From: Chloroflexota bacterium
GTDB lineage: Bacteria; Chloroflexota; Anaerolineae; Aggregatilineales; Phototrophicaceae
DNA length: 64,000 nt
Assembly: GCA_028875245.1 (NCBI GenBank)
Contig: JAPPEU010000026.1
Span: 33,802-97,801 of the forward strand
Direction of reading: 5' to 3'
Shown: one piece after another, positions 1-9,326 of the stretch
Numbering within the stretch: the first letter of the stretch is position 1
Layout of the letters: every line of letters begins with the position of its first letter
Made by a program: the position numbers and the translations under genes
Notes under the pieces: generated by a model
What the model was told of the DNA's origin: nothing
The model's input: only the letters and a program-made list of their open reading frames with translations
The model's database searches: none

Positions 1-364
1 AATCCTCAGTGACGACCTTCATGCCTAGCAACTGAAAGAGAAAGTACTCGCCATCATTCAGCGGGGCGGCCTGGTCCATGCTGATCATGACTTTGGCGTC
101 GCGGAGGGTCTCCGCATCGTTTCGGCTGCGACAGCCCTCGAGCCGCAAGAGGGCATATTCCTTGTTGAAGCGCAGGCCGTGCAAGGCGCGCCGCTCGGGG
201 GTCGTATCATTGGGCGACTCGCCCAGATAGACGGCATCAAGCTCAGCGAGGCGTTCCGGATTATCGCTGAGGACGCGCATGCGCAACTCGCCGCGCAGGC
301 CGTGGGGACGCAGTATCTCGCCGATGACGAGGAACTTCGGATCTTGGCGATCGATTGAGGGCAA
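1..364 (-). CDS. rimM: RimM, 16S rRNA processing / 30S maturation factor (3' part cut by window edge)
   Basis: I translated the minus strand directly. The frame begins at a TTG (362-364), five bases after the khpA stop, and stays open to the window edge. The product reads ...PKFLVIGEILRPHGLRGEL..., the N-terminal RimM barrel signature, followed by segments typical of RimM such as LRLEGCRSRNDAE. About 120 residues are visible and the C-terminal PRC-barrel part lies outside the window. RimM helps assemble the 30S head near ribosomal protein S19. Its place after rpsP and a KH protein matches the common bacterial order rpsP-khpA-rimM-trmD. No ATG or GTG lies in frame before the conserved block, so TTG is the likely start, though its Shine-Dalgarno is weak and the gene may depend on translational coupling. 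Confidence 0.88.
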   Translation of the reverse strand, partial: MPSIDRQDPKFLVIGEILRPHGLRGELRMRVLSDNPERLAELDAVYLGESPNDTTPERRALHGLRFNKEYALLRLEGCRSRNDAETLRDAKVMISMDQAAPLNDGEYFLFQLLGMKVVTED

Positions 365-368
365 ATCG

Positions 369-647
369 CTATTCGATTTCCAGGATGACACGTCGGCGCC
401 GGTCGCGCCCGCGTTCATGATCCGACGCCGGCATGGCGCGCAGCAGGGCGCGTATTGAATTGGCCACGCGGCCGTTGCGCCCGATGACGCGGCCCATATC
501 TTCAGAAGCCACCGACAGCTCAAGTACAACGCTCCGGCTGGTCTCTTTGCGCTTTATGCTGACCTCATCCGGCGCGTTGACCAAATTCTCGGCGATGTAT
601 TGAACCAGATCTTCTTCCATCGTTGGCATGTCAGACGGCTCGTTCAA
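369..647 (-). CDS. khpA: KhpA-type KH-domain RNA-binding protein
   Basis: This 92-residue protein has one KH domain with the loop motif VIGRNGR (GxxG type) near residue 55 and a basic C-terminus. KhpA proteins bind RNA, often as a KhpA/KhpB pair, and affect small-RNA and cell-division phenotypes in Gram-positive bacteria. It sits between rpsP and rimM, as in many Firmicutes and Chloroflexota. The chosen start is a TTG (645-647) overlapping the rpsP TGA stop. A strong GGAGG lies about seven bases upstream of this TTG, while the in-frame ATGs at 629 and 620 have no recognisable ribosome site. Starting at 620 would give 83 residues, nearer the usual family length, so the start is not certain. 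Confidence 0.88.
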   Translation of the reverse strand: MNEPSDMPTMEEDLVQYIAENLVNAPDEVSIKRKETSRSVVLELSVASEDMGRVIGRNGRVANSIRALLRAMPASDHERGRDRRRRVILEIE

Positions 648-1054
648 CTGTCGCCCTCCGCTGCCATGCGCGCGGCTTCGCGTGCTTTGATTTTGCTCTC
701 GCCATCGCCCGGGGCCGGATAATTGGTCTTCGGGCTGGGCAATTCGGGGCGGTTTTCATCCGCTTCCCGGACGAGGTCTTCGAGGCTTTCACCCGCTCGC
801 AGACGCTGGAAGCGGTCCCAGGTGCCGGTGTGCTCCAGCAGGCGCCGCACGGCATCGCTGGGCTGGGCGCCGACGCTGAGCCAGTACAAGGCGCGGTCTT
901 CGGCGATGATTTCTGTCGCCGGGCGCGTGCGCGGGTTGTAGTGGCCGATATTCTCCAGGTAGCTGCCGTTGCGCGCCTTCCGCTGGTCAGTGACCACGAC
1001 GCGGTAGCTCGGCTGGCGTTTCAAACCTTGACGGCGTAGACGAATGCGTACCAT
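644..1054 (-). CDS. rpsP: Ribosomal protein bS16, with C-terminal extension
   Basis: The protein opens [20 protein letters not shown], the bS16 signature, and contains [10 protein letters not shown] typical of the family. The core domain ends around residue 85. It is followed by about 50 extra residues, rich in Asp, Glu and Pro and then Ala and Lys, which make it 136 residues against the usual 80-90. Such charged tails occur in several phyla and are probably disordered. An AGGAG Shine-Dalgarno lies nine bases before the ATG. It is second in the ffh-rpsP-khpA-rimM operon. Confidence 0.97.
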   Translation of the reverse strand: MVRIRLRRQGLKRQPSYRVVVTDQRKARNGSYLENIGHYNPRTRPATEIIAEDRALYWLSVGAQPSDAVRRLLEHTGTWDRFQRLRAGESLEDLVREADENRPELPSPKTNYPAPGDGESKIKAREAARMAAEGDS

Positions 1055-1077
1055 ATCTTTTTCTCCTGTGCTCCGGC

Positions 1078-2415
1078 TCAGGCTGACAGGCCGGGGATAT
1101 TGGGCATTTTCCCTCTGCTTAATTGATTCATGAGCCGGCTCATCTGCTTGAATTGCTTCAACAGATCGTTGACATCGCGGACTTCAACACCGCTGCCGGC
1201 GGCGATTCGTTTCTTGCGGCTGGCTTTCAAAATACGCGGATGGCGGCGTTCCTGCGGCGTCATCGAATTGATGATCGCCTCCACCTTTGCGATGCGCTTC
1301 TCGATGTCTTCATCGTTGAAATCGGCTTGCATCTGCAGCTTGGACATGCCCGGTATCATGCCCAGTACCTTGCCCAAGGGACCCATGCGGCGGATCTTTT
1401 GCAGCTGCTCAAGGAAATCCTGCAAAGAGAACTCATTCTTCATGATCTTGCTTTGCAGGCGAAGGGCTTCTTCCTCTTCGTAGATCGTCTCGGTCTTCTC
1501 AATCAGCGACATGATATCGCCCATGCCGAGGATGCGCTGGGCAATGCGGTCCGGGTGGAACAGCTCCAGCGTATCGGCGCTGACCTTTTCACCGGTGCCC
1601 ATGTATTTGATTGGCACGCCCGTCACCGCCCGCATGGACAAGGCGGCGCCACCGCGGGCATCGCCGTCCACACGGGTCAGGATCAAGCCACTGATGCCGA
1701 GATGCTCATTGAAGCCGCGCGCGATGCTGACCGCTTCCTGGCCGGTCATGGCATCGGCGACCAGCAGGATTTCCGCTGGCGACGCGATGCGCTTGATCGC
1801 TTCCAGCTCATCCATCTTCGTTTCATCGATTTGCAGACGACCGGCCGTATCGACAAGCACAACATCAATGCCGTCGTCGGCCGCTTTCTTGAGCCCTCGC
1901 TTGACGATCGCCGGCGGTTCCGCGGTCGCGCCTTCTTCGTAGTAGGGGACGTTGATCTGCTTCGCCAGCGTGACCAACTGGTCAACGGCTGCCGGGCGAT
2001 AGGTATCAGCGGCGATCATCAGCGGCTTGCGTCCTTCAGCCCGCAGATGCAGCGCCAGTTTCGCCGTATTCGTCGTCTTGCCCGAGCCCTGCAAACCGAC
2101 CATCATGATGACATGCGGTCGCGTGCTGCCGCTGAAGCTCAAGCGGCCCGGCTCGCCCAGCATATCGACCATCTCTTCATGGATGATCTTGACGACCTGT
2201 TCGCTCGGCTTAAGCGCCTTGTGCACTTCTTCGCCGAGGGCGCGCTCGCGCACATCCTTGATGAAGTCTTTGACGATCGGCAAGGCGACATCCGCTTCCA
2301 GCAGCGCCATCCGCACTTCGCGCATGACCGCCTTGACATCCGCTTCCTTGACGCGCCCGCCCTTGCGCAAGCCTTCAAAGGCGGTGTCGAGTCTTTGACT
2401 GAGAGATTCAAACAT
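1078..2415 (-). CDS. ffh: Signal recognition particle GTPase Ffh (SRP54)
   Basis: This 445-residue protein has the N domain, the G domain and the methionine-rich M domain. Visible motifs are the P-loop GLQGSGKTT (near residue 107), DTAGR and [10 protein letters not shown], the SRP-family G4/closing loop. The M domain carries several Met-rich helices near the C-terminus ([20 protein letters not shown]). Ffh binds 4.5S RNA and signal sequences of nascent membrane proteins and docks at FtsY. An in-frame GTG/ATG further upstream would add seven residues, but an AGGA six bases before the ATG at 2415 and the family-typical MFESLSQRL start favour 2415. It is the first gene of the operon, behind the promoter at 2446-2474. 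Confidence 0.97.
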   Translation of the reverse strand: MFESLSQRLDTAFEGLRKGGRVKEADVKAVMREVRMALLEADVALPIVKDFIKDVRERALGEEVHKALKPSEQVVKIIHEEMVDMLGEPGRLSFSGSTRPHVIMMVGLQGSGKTTNTAKLALHLRAEGRKPLMIAADTYRPAAVDQLVTLAKQINVPYYEEGATAEPPAIVKRGLKKAADDGIDVVLVDTAGRLQIDETKMDELEAIKRIASPAEILLVADAMTGQEAVSIARGFNEHLGISGLILTRVDGDARGGAALSMRAVTGVPIKYMGTGEKVSADTLELFHPDRIAQRILGMGDIMSLIEKTETIYEEEEALRLQSKIMKNEFSLQDFLEQLQKIRRMGPLGKVLGMIPGMSKLQMQADFNDEDIEKRIAKVEAIINSMTPQERRHPRILKASRKKRIAAGSGVEVRDVNDLLKQFKQMSRLMNQLSRGKMPNIPGLSA

Positions 2416-2445
2416 GATCAATCCTGTTGCGAACAACGAGAGAGG

Positions 2446-2474
2446 ATTCTAGGCGAGCGTCGCGGCTAAGTCAA
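2446..2474 (-). promoter_or_regulatory. Predicted sigma70-type promoter of the ffh operon
   Basis: On the minus strand TTGACT (2474-2469) and TAGAAT (2451-2446) are separated by 17 bases. Transcription would start about 25 bases before the ffh ATG. Five of six -35 positions and five of six -10 positions match the consensus. Confidence 0.7.
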
Positions 2475-2580
2475 GACAAGGCTTGGGCCATCCCATTGCA
2501 ATCCCGTCAAGAGCGAATCGGAAGGGGCGCGGACTTGTCTCGCCCTCCCGCCTCCATAACCTATCCCCTTCAATAACGAA

Positions 2581-3045
2581 TCTGTAAGGCTTGTCCGGTA
2601 CTCTAGTGAAATTGTCGCTTTTTCTACCCCATCCCCCGGCCATGTGCCCCCTCGGTCCCCCGCCTCACGGGGGATGCTTCCCGAATCATCAGGGAAGGGG
2701 AGCTTTTCTTGGCGAATTAAGTAGAAATCTGTCGCCCTTCGCAAGTTACGCCCGCAAATCCCAAACATCTGCTCGGGCTTTCTCTTCGTTCTCTGTGTTC
2801 TCTTATTTTATCAACCTGTCCAATTCCATCTGCAATCATAGAGAAATTTGTAGGGGCGAGAGACAGTCAGTGTCTACGCGACCCTTGTCTCGCCCTAAAC
2901 CTCGCGCTATCGCATGGACGGGCGTTTCAGCGCCGCGCGTAGACACTGCGGGTCAAACGCCCCTACAGATTCCTGTTTTTGAGGGTTCGTAATTTTGTGT
3001 GAGCCGAGTTGTCACTCGCGAGCGGCTGTAGTTCGTTTCTTGCGC
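2581..3045. repeat. Composite intergenic repeat cluster between ffh and the MFS gene
   Basis: This 600-bp gap has no convincing gene. Bases 2585-2640 (GGCTTGTCCGGTACTCTAGT...) recur almost unchanged at 40328-40382, followed by a run resembling CCCCATCCCCC. Bases 2820-3045 recur at 43590-43790 and in part at 7550-7745. The core from GTAGGGGCGA (2850) to CGCCCCTAC (2966) has complementary ends, so the element is an imperfect palindrome. A tail GAGCCGAGTTGTCACTCGCG recurs at 16580 and 43750. It looks like a non-autonomous REP/MITE-like element; no transposase is present. Confidence 0.8.
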
Positions 3046-3050
3046 GCGCC

Positions 3051-4238
3051 TCAATGCGCTTGGCTGCCGCCGGCCGGCACGAAGCGCAGCATCACCAGAA
3101 AAGCCAGCAGACCCAGCGAGCCCGCGATCATGCCGATCAGCACGAAATTGCCGCCGCTGAGCTTGAAAACCAAGGCGCCGGCCGCCGCCCCTATCACACG
3201 CCCAAGGGAATGCGCGCCCACATTGGCGCTCATCATCACCGCGCGCGTATCGGGCAGGATTTCGCTGAATAGCGGCAACGCGGCGACGATGGAGGTTTCG
3301 ATGCTGATGAACATGACAAAGATGCCAAGCATGGCGACAGGCAGGCTGAAGGTAAGATGAGGAATGAGCAGGAAGCAGACGGCGGCGAGCAGTATGCCCC
3401 ACATGGATGTCCGTTTGGTCCCGAGGCGATCGGCCAAGGTGATGACGATAAACTCCCCAATAACTTCCGCGACCGCAATCACGATGGTGACGGCGCCCAG
3501 CGCGGTCAGCACCAGTCCAAAGCTGTCTTCCATCCACAGGCCGTAGTTGATATAAAAGATCTCATGCGCAGCGTTCAGACAGAGGGTAAAAACCAGCGCG
3601 AATACAGCCGGCGGACGGGCGCTGACGACGCGCATGGCGGCGAGCGGCCCCATCAGGCGCATTCCCTGGGAGCGCTTTCGATCCTCCGGCTCCACGACGA
3701 AGAGCCAGAGCGCCAATGCGCTTGAAGCCAGCAGAAGCGACAGAAAAACAAAGATGGCCCGCAACGTGCTGACATCGAGGAGGAAACCGGCGACGGGCGC
3801 CGCGATCACCAGGGAGAGCGCCCAACTGAGCTCGGCGATGCCCATCACACGCGCGCGCCGGCTGAAATGGATGATGTCGCCCAGATAAGCCTGAAAGGTC
3901 GGATCGTAAATGATCTTGCCGATGCCGAAGCCGAACATGACAAGCACGAACACCCCGTAGTCGGAAAAAAGCGCGCCCAAAAGGCTCATGGCGGTCATCA
4001 CCAGCAGCGCGCCAACCATCACCGCTTTTTTGCCATAATGTTCGGATACTGTGCCCAGGACGGGGCTTAGCAGACCGGCCGCGTTGTTGAGCGCGATGAC
4101 GCTTTGAATGCTGTCTGCCGAGACGCCGAAAGTCGCGCCGATGGGGGAGACGAAGGGATAAGGAAAGCGCTTGGTGACATTGATGGCCAGTCTCGCGAAG
4201 ACAATGGCGAAGATTGACCGGTTGATTTTGTCGCTCAC
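3051..4238 (-). CDS. Major facilitator superfamily transporter
   Basis: This 395-residue, strongly hydrophobic protein has about twelve predicted membrane segments in two halves, with a central basic loop (VEPEDRKRSQGMR) near residue 190. The cytoplasmic loop after TM2 reads GTVSEHYGKKAV, a form of the MFS motif GxLxDrxGrr. The later TLADRLGTKR matches the same motif in the second half, an internal repeat typical of MFS. Substrate cannot be told; the family includes drug efflux and sugar exporters. The start is GTG at 4238 with only a weak ribosome site. Confidence 0.85.
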   Translation of the reverse strand: MSDKINRSIFAIVFARLAINVTKRFPYPFVSPIGATFGVSADSIQSVIALNNAAGLLSPVLGTVSEHYGKKAVMVGALLVMTAMSLLGALFSDYGVFVLVMFGFGIGKIIYDPTFQAYLGDIIHFSRRARVMGIAELSWALSLVIAAPVAGFLLDVSTLRAIFVFLSLLLASSALALWLFVVEPEDRKRSQGMRLMGPLAAMRVVSARPPAVFALVFTLCLNAAHEIFYINYGLWMEDSFGLVLTALGAVTIVIAVAEVIGEFIVITLADRLGTKRTSMWGILLAAVCFLLIPHLTFSLPVAMLGIFVMFISIETSIVAALPLFSEILPDTRAVMMSANVGAHSLGRVIGAAAGALVFKLSGGNFVLIGMIAGSLGLLAFLVMLRFVPAGGSQAH

Positions 4239-4264
4239 GGAGGTCTCAATTCTTCGGTGTGGGT

Positions 4265-5176
4265 TCAGCCAAAGAGCATTCTATCACAGGCGGGCACATA
4301 ATCCGTCAGGCTGCGGAAGCCTGCGGCAAACTCGGCGGCGCGCGCGCCGATGACGACAGTCGGCACATCGTTGAAGCTATGCCGGCGCGTGCTCAAATCT
4401 TCCATGTTGCCGTGGTCGCTGATGATGGCGACAATGCCTTCGTCGTCGCGCCAATCTTCCAGCAAGCCCCCCAGCAAGTCATCAAAGCGCTCCAGGACTC
4501 GAATGCCCCGTTCCAGCGTGCCACGATGCCCGATGCGGTCGGTCAGCCAGTGCGAATGGAAAGCGAAGTCATATTCTCGAGACAGCCTCACCAGCAGCCG
4601 CCCAGCCTCTCGCGGGCCATAATCGGGCAAGCCGGGGATCGCCAGGTGTCGGCGCCAACTGTCGGGCGTCCATTCGGCTGTGAGGGCGCGGCGGGCGATG
4701 ACATCTTCTATCGTGAAATGCGGGATGCCGGACTCAAAGGCGGCCTGCTGGACGCTCGATCGTAGCGTCTTGCCGCGGGCGAAATCGGCAAGCAGCCCCG
4801 GCGGATAAGCGGTCAGCAGTCGGGCGGATTTGCCCCGTTGCCTCAGGCGCTTGAAAATGCTGTGCTCGGCGATGGTGGCGCGCGTTTTGGCGTCCGGCTT
4901 GGGGCCATAATGACGCCCGATGAGCTCGGCTGCGTTCAGGCCGGTGAGCAGGCTGGCTTGCCCGGTGCCGCTCTGCGGACGGCCGGGGACGCCAAGCCGC
5001 GCGTCAGTCGGGATAAATTGAGCCAAGGCGCTTCGCTGCCGGCCGGTTTTCGCAAGCCAGCGATGACCATTCGCGAGCTCGCGCATGACGGGCGTACGCG
5101 CGGCGGCGAAGGGATTAACCGCCGGATCGTCCTCGCCGAGACCGATACCGTCCAAAAACAGTGTCAATATGCGCAT
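4265..5176 (-). CDS. Alkaline-phosphatase-superfamily metalloenzyme (phosphoglycerate-mutase-like)
   Basis: This 303-residue soluble protein has metal-site motifs of the alkaline phosphatase / cofactor-independent phosphoglycerate mutase superfamily. LFLDGIGLG at the N-terminus carries the first metal Asp, [11 protein letters not shown] (near residue 88) the nucleophile Ser/Thr region, [11 protein letters not shown] the middle His/Asp pair, and SDHGNMED (near residue 253) the C-terminal Asp-His. It is much shorter than true iPGM (about 510), so it lacks the inserted transferase domain. Its substrate is unknown. It lies 29 bases downstream of the MBL hydrolase and probably belongs to the murJ-MBL transcription unit. 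Confidence 0.75.
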   Translation of the reverse strand: MRILTLFLDGIGLGEDDPAVNPFAAARTPVMRELANGHRWLAKTGRQRSALAQFIPTDARLGVPGRPQSGTGQASLLTGLNAAELIGRHYGPKPDAKTRATIAEHSIFKRLRQRGKSARLLTAYPPGLLADFARGKTLRSSVQQAAFESGIPHFTIEDVIARRALTAEWTPDSWRRHLAIPGLPDYGPREAGRLLVRLSREYDFAFHSHWLTDRIGHRGTLERGIRVLERFDDLLGGLLEDWRDDEGIVAIISDHGNMEDLSTRRHSFNDVPTVVIGARAAEFAAGFRSLTDYVPACDRMLFG

Positions 5177-5204
5177 GACGCCGGCGGGGGATTGCTCTTC
5201 CCGC

Positions 5205-5855
5205 TCATGAGTTATAGGACAAAATGAACGGGTTAGTCAGCCGCTCGCGCCCGATCGTTGTGACGCCCATGTGACCCGGCAGCACCTGCACATCATCATC
5301 AAGGACCATCAGCTGTTCGAATATTGACTGCATCAGCAGTTGATGGTCGCCCCCGGGCAGGTCGGTGCGGCCGATGCTGCCGGCGAACAGGCTGTCGCCG
5401 CTGAACAGTATCTTCTGCTCGGCCAGGTAAAAGCTGAGGTGCCCCGGCGCGTGCCCCGGCGTATACAGGCTCTCCAGGCGAATCGAATCCAACTCGACGA
5501 CTTCCGAATCGCTTGTGAGCAGGCGATCGGGCTCTGCCGCCGCCGGCAGCTCACCCAAACCAAAATAAAGCCCCTGGAGCGGAATCTCGTCCAGCAGCGT
5601 TTCACAATCTTCGTGAATCAGAAAGGGGATTTGCAGCTGCCGCTTAATCTCGCCGCTGGCGAGCACATGATCGAGATGCGCATGCGTCGCCAACATCAGC
5701 TTGATCGTCCAGCCTTCCGCTTCAGCCGCCCTCAGTATCGCCGGCGCGTCATCAACCGGGTCAATCAGGATGGCGTTGCTCGTCTGCGTATCGGCGACCA
5801 GGTAGGCGTTCGTGGCGAAGGGCCCAAGCGTCAGTGACTTGATTTTGATAGACAT
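5205..5855 (-). CDS. MBL-fold metallo-hydrolase (glyoxalase II-like)
   Basis: This 216-residue protein has the full metallo-beta-lactamase fold signature. THAHLDH (residues 56-62) is the HxHxDH zinc motif, TPGHAPG carries the third His, FSGDSLF the bridging Asp, and LPGHMG near the C-terminus the last His. Length and motif spacing fit the YcbL/GloB-like single-domain group that hydrolyses thioesters such as S-lactoylglutathione. In an organism without known glutathione use, the substrate may be another thiol ester. It lies 13 bases downstream of murJ on the same strand. Confidence 0.9.
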   Translation of the reverse strand: MSIKIKSLTLGPFATNAYLVADTQTSNAILIDPVDDAPAILRAAEAEGWTIKLMLATHAHLDHVLASGEIKRQLQIPFLIHEDCETLLDEIPLQGLYFGLGELPAAAEPDRLLTSDSEVVELDSIRLESLYTPGHAPGHLSFYLAEQKILFSGDSLFAGSIGRTDLPGGDHQLLMQSIFEQLMVLDDDVQVLPGHMGVTTIGRERLTNPFILSYNS

Positions 5856-5868
5856 GCGCGCCCCCTCT

Positions 5869-7533
5869 CTAGCTGGCCGAGACCGGTCTGATGATAGCCC
5901 ACAATTCCGAAATCTCCTTCATCTTGAGCAGAAGCGCGACAACGAAAAATACGAGCAGGCCGATGAGGCCTTCGACGGCAAGCCGCATCATTGTGAAAGT
6001 CAAGCCCTGCCCCGGCGCCATAGCCAGCCAGATCATGTCGATGAGCACGATGACCGCGGCCATGACCAGCGACGCGGCCAGCGTCTTCGCCAGCGTGCGC
6101 GCCAGCTGCTTCTCCCCGATGCCATGCCAGCGGCGCCGCAGGATGACCAGCAATGCAAGGACCTCAAACATGACGCCCAGCGAATTGGCCAGCGCCAGCC
6201 CGCTCACTTCCCCGATTTCGCGCCGCAAACCGAGGGCGGGGAAGGCATCCGCCGCCGCGTTCAGCAGCGCGTTTGCGTCCACCGCGCGCGCATCGCTCAG
6301 GAGGATGGCGGCGGTGAAATTGATCAGCGCGCCGCCCAGCGCGGCGAATAAGGGCGTCAGCGTGTCCTTGTCGGCGTAAAAGCTGCGCGCGATGACTTCC
6401 AATGCCGAATGCACAATGAGCCCGAGCGTGAACATGCTCAGGGTACTGTAAACCAGCGCCGAAGCCGAGCTGTCAAACGCGCCGCGTTCCAGCAGGCTGA
6501 TGAGCGGCCGTCCCAGCACGATCAGACCAATGGCGGAAGGAATGCTGCTGACCAGGATAAAGCGCAGCGCGCCCGACATCGCGTCCCGCTTGCCCGCCAG
6601 GTCATCCATTTCGCTCAATGCCGCCAGCGTCGGGAAGATGACGATGCCCATCGCCGTGCCAACCAGGGTCTGCGGTATCTGCATCAGCCGCCAGCCCCAG
6701 TCCAAGGCGCTGACCGAACCGACCCCAAGGCGCGAGGCGATGTTGTTCATGACCAGAAAGTTGAGACTGAAAACGCCCAGGCCGCCGATACGCGGCAGCA
6801 TCAAGCGGATGACGCGCCAAAGCAGCGGGTTGCTCAATCCCAGCTCGAAACGCCAGCGCATCCGGTAACGAAGCAGCCCGGGCAGCTGTATGGAGAAGTG
6901 CAGGGCAGCGCCCAAAACCGCGCCCCAGGCGATGCCATGAACGCCGAAGCGCGGCAGCAAGAAGAGCACGCCCGCCAGAATGCCGATGTCAAACATGATC
7001 GGCGCCAGCGCCGGCAGCAGAAAATGCTGATGCGAATTGAGTATGCCGCTGAAAATGCCGCTTACGGCGAAAATGATAGTGCTCAGCAGCAAGATGCGCA
7101 TCATATCAACCGTATTCCGCGCAGTGACCGCGTCAAAGCCGGGGGCCACCGCATTGCTCACCAGCCAGGGCGCCAAGACAAAGACAGCCAGGCTGAGCAG
7201 AAGGGCCAGCGAAAATATGGCATTGATCAAATTGCTCGACAGCTTCCAGGCGGTATCCAGATCGCCTTTGGCCAGCAAGCCGCTGAAGATGGGGATGAAG
7301 GCGTGCGTCAAGGCGCCGCCGGAGATCAGAATGACAATGAGCTCCGGGATGCGATTGGCGGCCACGTAGGCGTCCAAATCGCTGCCGACGCCGAATACGC
7401 GCGCGATGATCAAAGTCTGTACCAGGCTTATCAATTTGGCGGCGGCGAAGGCGACCATGACCGTGAGGGTAGAGCGGGCGATGCGGCGGTTGCGCTGCCT
7501 AAGCGACAAACGATCCTTGCTCTGCGCTGCCAT
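5869..7533 (-). CDS. murJ: MurJ-type lipid II flippase
   Basis: This 554-residue polytopic membrane protein has about 14 segments and belongs to the MviN/MurJ branch of the MOP superfamily. The N-terminal region LISLVQTLIIARVFGVGSDLDAYVAANRIPE is characteristic of the group (FG.g...DaF..A.riP), as is the later ALEVIARSFYADKDTLTP (..r.FYA..d..TP). MurJ moves lipid-linked peptidoglycan precursor across the membrane, so its presence agrees with a peptidoglycan-containing cell envelope. The start ATG (7533) directly follows an intergenic repeat, and no promoter could be picked out. Confidence 0.9.
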   Translation of the reverse strand: MAAQSKDRLSLRQRNRRIARSTLTVMVAFAAAKLISLVQTLIIARVFGVGSDLDAYVAANRIPELIVILISGGALTHAFIPIFSGLLAKGDLDTAWKLSSNLINAIFSLALLLSLAVFVLAPWLVSNAVAPGFDAVTARNTVDMMRILLLSTIIFAVSGIFSGILNSHQHFLLPALAPIMFDIGILAGVLFLLPRFGVHGIAWGAVLGAALHFSIQLPGLLRYRMRWRFELGLSNPLLWRVIRLMLPRIGGLGVFSLNFLVMNNIASRLGVGSVSALDWGWRLMQIPQTLVGTAMGIVIFPTLAALSEMDDLAGKRDAMSGALRFILVSSIPSAIGLIVLGRPLISLLERGAFDSSASALVYSTLSMFTLGLIVHSALEVIARSFYADKDTLTPLFAALGGALINFTAAILLSDARAVDANALLNAAADAFPALGLRREIGEVSGLALANSLGVMFEVLALLVILRRRWHGIGEKQLARTLAKTLAASLVMAAVIVLIDMIWLAMAPGQGLTFTMMRLAVEGLIGLLVFFVVALLLKMKEISELWAIIRPVSAS

Positions 7534-7549
7534 TCAATTTCCTAATGCC

Positions 7550-7745
7550 TCAGGGCGAGAGACGGTCAGTGTCTGCGCGACTCTTGTCTCGCCCGAAAGC
7601 CCGCGCTATCGCATGGACGGGCGTTTCGGCGCCGCGCGTAGACACTGCGGGTCAAACGTCCCTACAGATTCCTATTTTTGCGGGTTCATAATTTTGTGTG
7701 AGCCAAGTCGTGACTTGCGAGGGACTGTAGTTGGTTTTTTGCGTG
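7550..7745. repeat. Dispersed palindromic intergenic repeat
   Basis: This fills most of the gap between murJ and the C39-like gene. It runs from AGGGCGAGAGACGGTCAGTG to a GAGCCAAG...GACTTGCG tail. It is a close relative of 2850-3045 and 43620-43790, with the same order of sub-blocks (GTCTCGCCC, GCTATCGCATGGACGGGCG, AGACACTGCGGGTCAAACG, TTTTGTGTGAGCC) but scattered base changes. No gene is visible here. Confidence 0.8.
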
Positions 7746-7761
7746 ACTTGCTTGCGCATAC

Positions 7762-9222
7762 TTAGTTCAGCCTCTCGAGCGCTTCGCGCGCCGCGTCAAA
7801 ATGCGGGTTGTAACCCAGCGCGCGCCGGAACGATGCCGCCGCCCCCTGCGGATTGCCCTGCGCCTCTAGCACCCGCCCCTGCCAATAGTAGGTTTCTTCG
7901 AGCTCGCGCGCGTTGTTCTGGTTAATCCGCACCAGGCTTAAGACATCTTCATAACGGCCGACCTGGAAATAAGCTTCAAAGGGACCAAACTGATACCAGT
8001 GCATGCGCCAGGGCAATTGTCCGGTGCGATTGGCTTGATCGAAGGCGGCCGCCGCTTCCTGATAGCGCCCCTGGGCGACCAGAGAGCTCCCCATGTTGAA
8101 CCAGGCGAAGGCGTTCTGTGGCTGGCGGCGCGCTTCTTCCCGAGCGGTCTCGAATGCAATCCGCGCCGCCCCCGCTTCCACCCAGTAGCTGCCGAGCAAT
8201 TCGCGCAGCAGCCCTTCGCGCTGCGGTTCATAGACGACGATGAATGTCCGGTTAAATGCACCCCAGTTGGCGTCGACATCGGCGTAACTGCTGCTGACGC
8301 CCTGGGCGGCGTCGCCCACGCCGAGGAAGCTGTCAAAGAAATAGAACAACTCGTAGGCATCATCGTAGGCGACGAGCGCGCGATAATGCCCGATCCAATC
8401 GTAGGCTTCAAACATGGCCGCCGTCTCGATGACAACGGGAAACTCGTTCGCCACCAGGCGCTTGAGCAAGTCCAGCGTACCGCCCATGCGGACGATCGCC
8501 TTGACATTGCTTTCTTCTTCGACGAAGGCAGCCAATTCCTCCGGGCTGACATTTTTGTCTTCGCGGTTTGGTTTGAGCCGCCCCGCGGCAAAAGCCTGGT
8601 CACGCGTCCAGCCATAATAGCTCAGCGCCATGGTGATCGTCGCCGGCCCACAGTTATTCCAGGTCTGCTGATGGTGAAGGATGCCATAAATCCTAGCAGA
8701 TGGGGGGATGGGGCGCGTCGAGCCGGCATCCGATTCGACAGCCGCGGTTGGCGGAGCAGCCGGCGTGGACGCTGGCCTGCTGGTCGCTGTTGCTTCGGGA
8801 AGCGGGGTCATTGTGTTGGTCGCTGTTGAGGTGGCGGTCGCCGTCGGCGCGCTGGTGGCCGTCGCCAGCTCCGCCGGCGCGCTGCCTGAATCCGCCGTGG
8901 GCGAGGGGATGTTCAGCGGCATATCCAAAAGCGACAGGGCGGCGTCTTCATTCGCTGGCGAAACGATTGTAGGGAATACGCCGCCAATCGGGGTGGGATT
9001 GCGCAGGATGCTCATGAAGGGCAATTGATCGATGACGCGCTGCTGCTGGGCCGGCTGGAGGATTTCCCTGAAGCCAAAAATGACGCCTGCAGTTCCCAAG
9101 AGAACGAGCGCGGTGAAGACTATCAAGCCCCAGAACAGCAGCCGGGGCGGCGCCCGCAAGCCGTCGTTTCGGCTCTTCAGATAATAGGCGCGGCTCGGCT
9201 GCGTATCGTGTAACTTAGGCAC
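7762..9222 (-). CDS. Membrane-anchored C39-like cysteine peptidase with C-terminal TPR
   Basis: This 486-residue protein begins with a basic segment and one membrane span (about residues 30-50). A Thr/Ala/Pro-rich linker follows (about 95-165). Next is a peptidase-C39-like domain with QQTWNNCGPATITMALSYY (candidate catalytic Cys near 191) and GHYRALVAYDD (His and Asp near 275-285). Two or three tetratricopeptide repeats follow (AFAWFNMGSSLVAQGRYQEA, YYWQGRVLEAQGNPQGA). All three catalytic residues appear present. The likely topology places the peptidase domain outside the cell. Substrate is unknown, and it is not fused to an ABC transporter. It starts at GTG 9222; no operon partner lies within 100 bases. 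Confidence 0.78.
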   Translation of the reverse strand: MPKLHDTQPSRAYYLKSRNDGLRAPPRLLFWGLIVFTALVLLGTAGVIFGFREILQPAQQQRVIDQLPFMSILRNPTPIGGVFPTIVSPANEDAALSLLDMPLNIPSPTADSGSAPAELATATSAPTATATSTATNTMTPLPEATATSRPASTPAAPPTAAVESDAGSTRPIPPSARIYGILHHQQTWNNCGPATITMALSYYGWTRDQAFAAGRLKPNREDKNVSPEELAAFVEEESNVKAIVRMGGTLDLLKRLVANEFPVVIETAAMFEAYDWIGHYRALVAYDDAYELFYFFDSFLGVGDAAQGVSSSYADVDANWGAFNRTFIVVYEPQREGLLRELLGSYWVEAGAARIAFETAREEARRQPQNAFAWFNMGSSLVAQGRYQEAAAAFDQANRTGQLPWRMHWYQFGPFEAYFQVGRYEDVLSLVRINQNNARELEETYYWQGRVLEAQGNPQGAAASFRRALGYNPHFDAAREALERLN

Positions 9223-9326
9223 GTTTGCAATCTCGCTATTCGCTTGAAGGTCAATGGCGCGCGGTGGATGTGGTCATTCCGCCGGCAGCGCGACCAACCC
9301 TCTCTCATAGTATAGCTGTTCGCGGG

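Noticed and set aside
1123..2469. A 448-codon plus-strand open frame opposite ffh, and similar long frames opposite murJ (6409-7545) and valS (40922-42454)
   Set aside because: They lie antisense to conserved genes, have low-complexity His/Arg/Gln-rich translations and no family motifs. Long antisense frames are common in GC-rich coding DNA.
2581..3045. Possible CRISPR array or tandem repeat
   Set aside because: Repeats are dispersed through the window, not regularly spaced, and have no uniform spacers or nearby cas genes.
8700..9000. Low-complexity GCC/GTC-rich region as a DNA repeat
   Set aside because: It encodes the Thr/Ala/Pro linker of the C39-like protein in frame; the periodicity is from coding.
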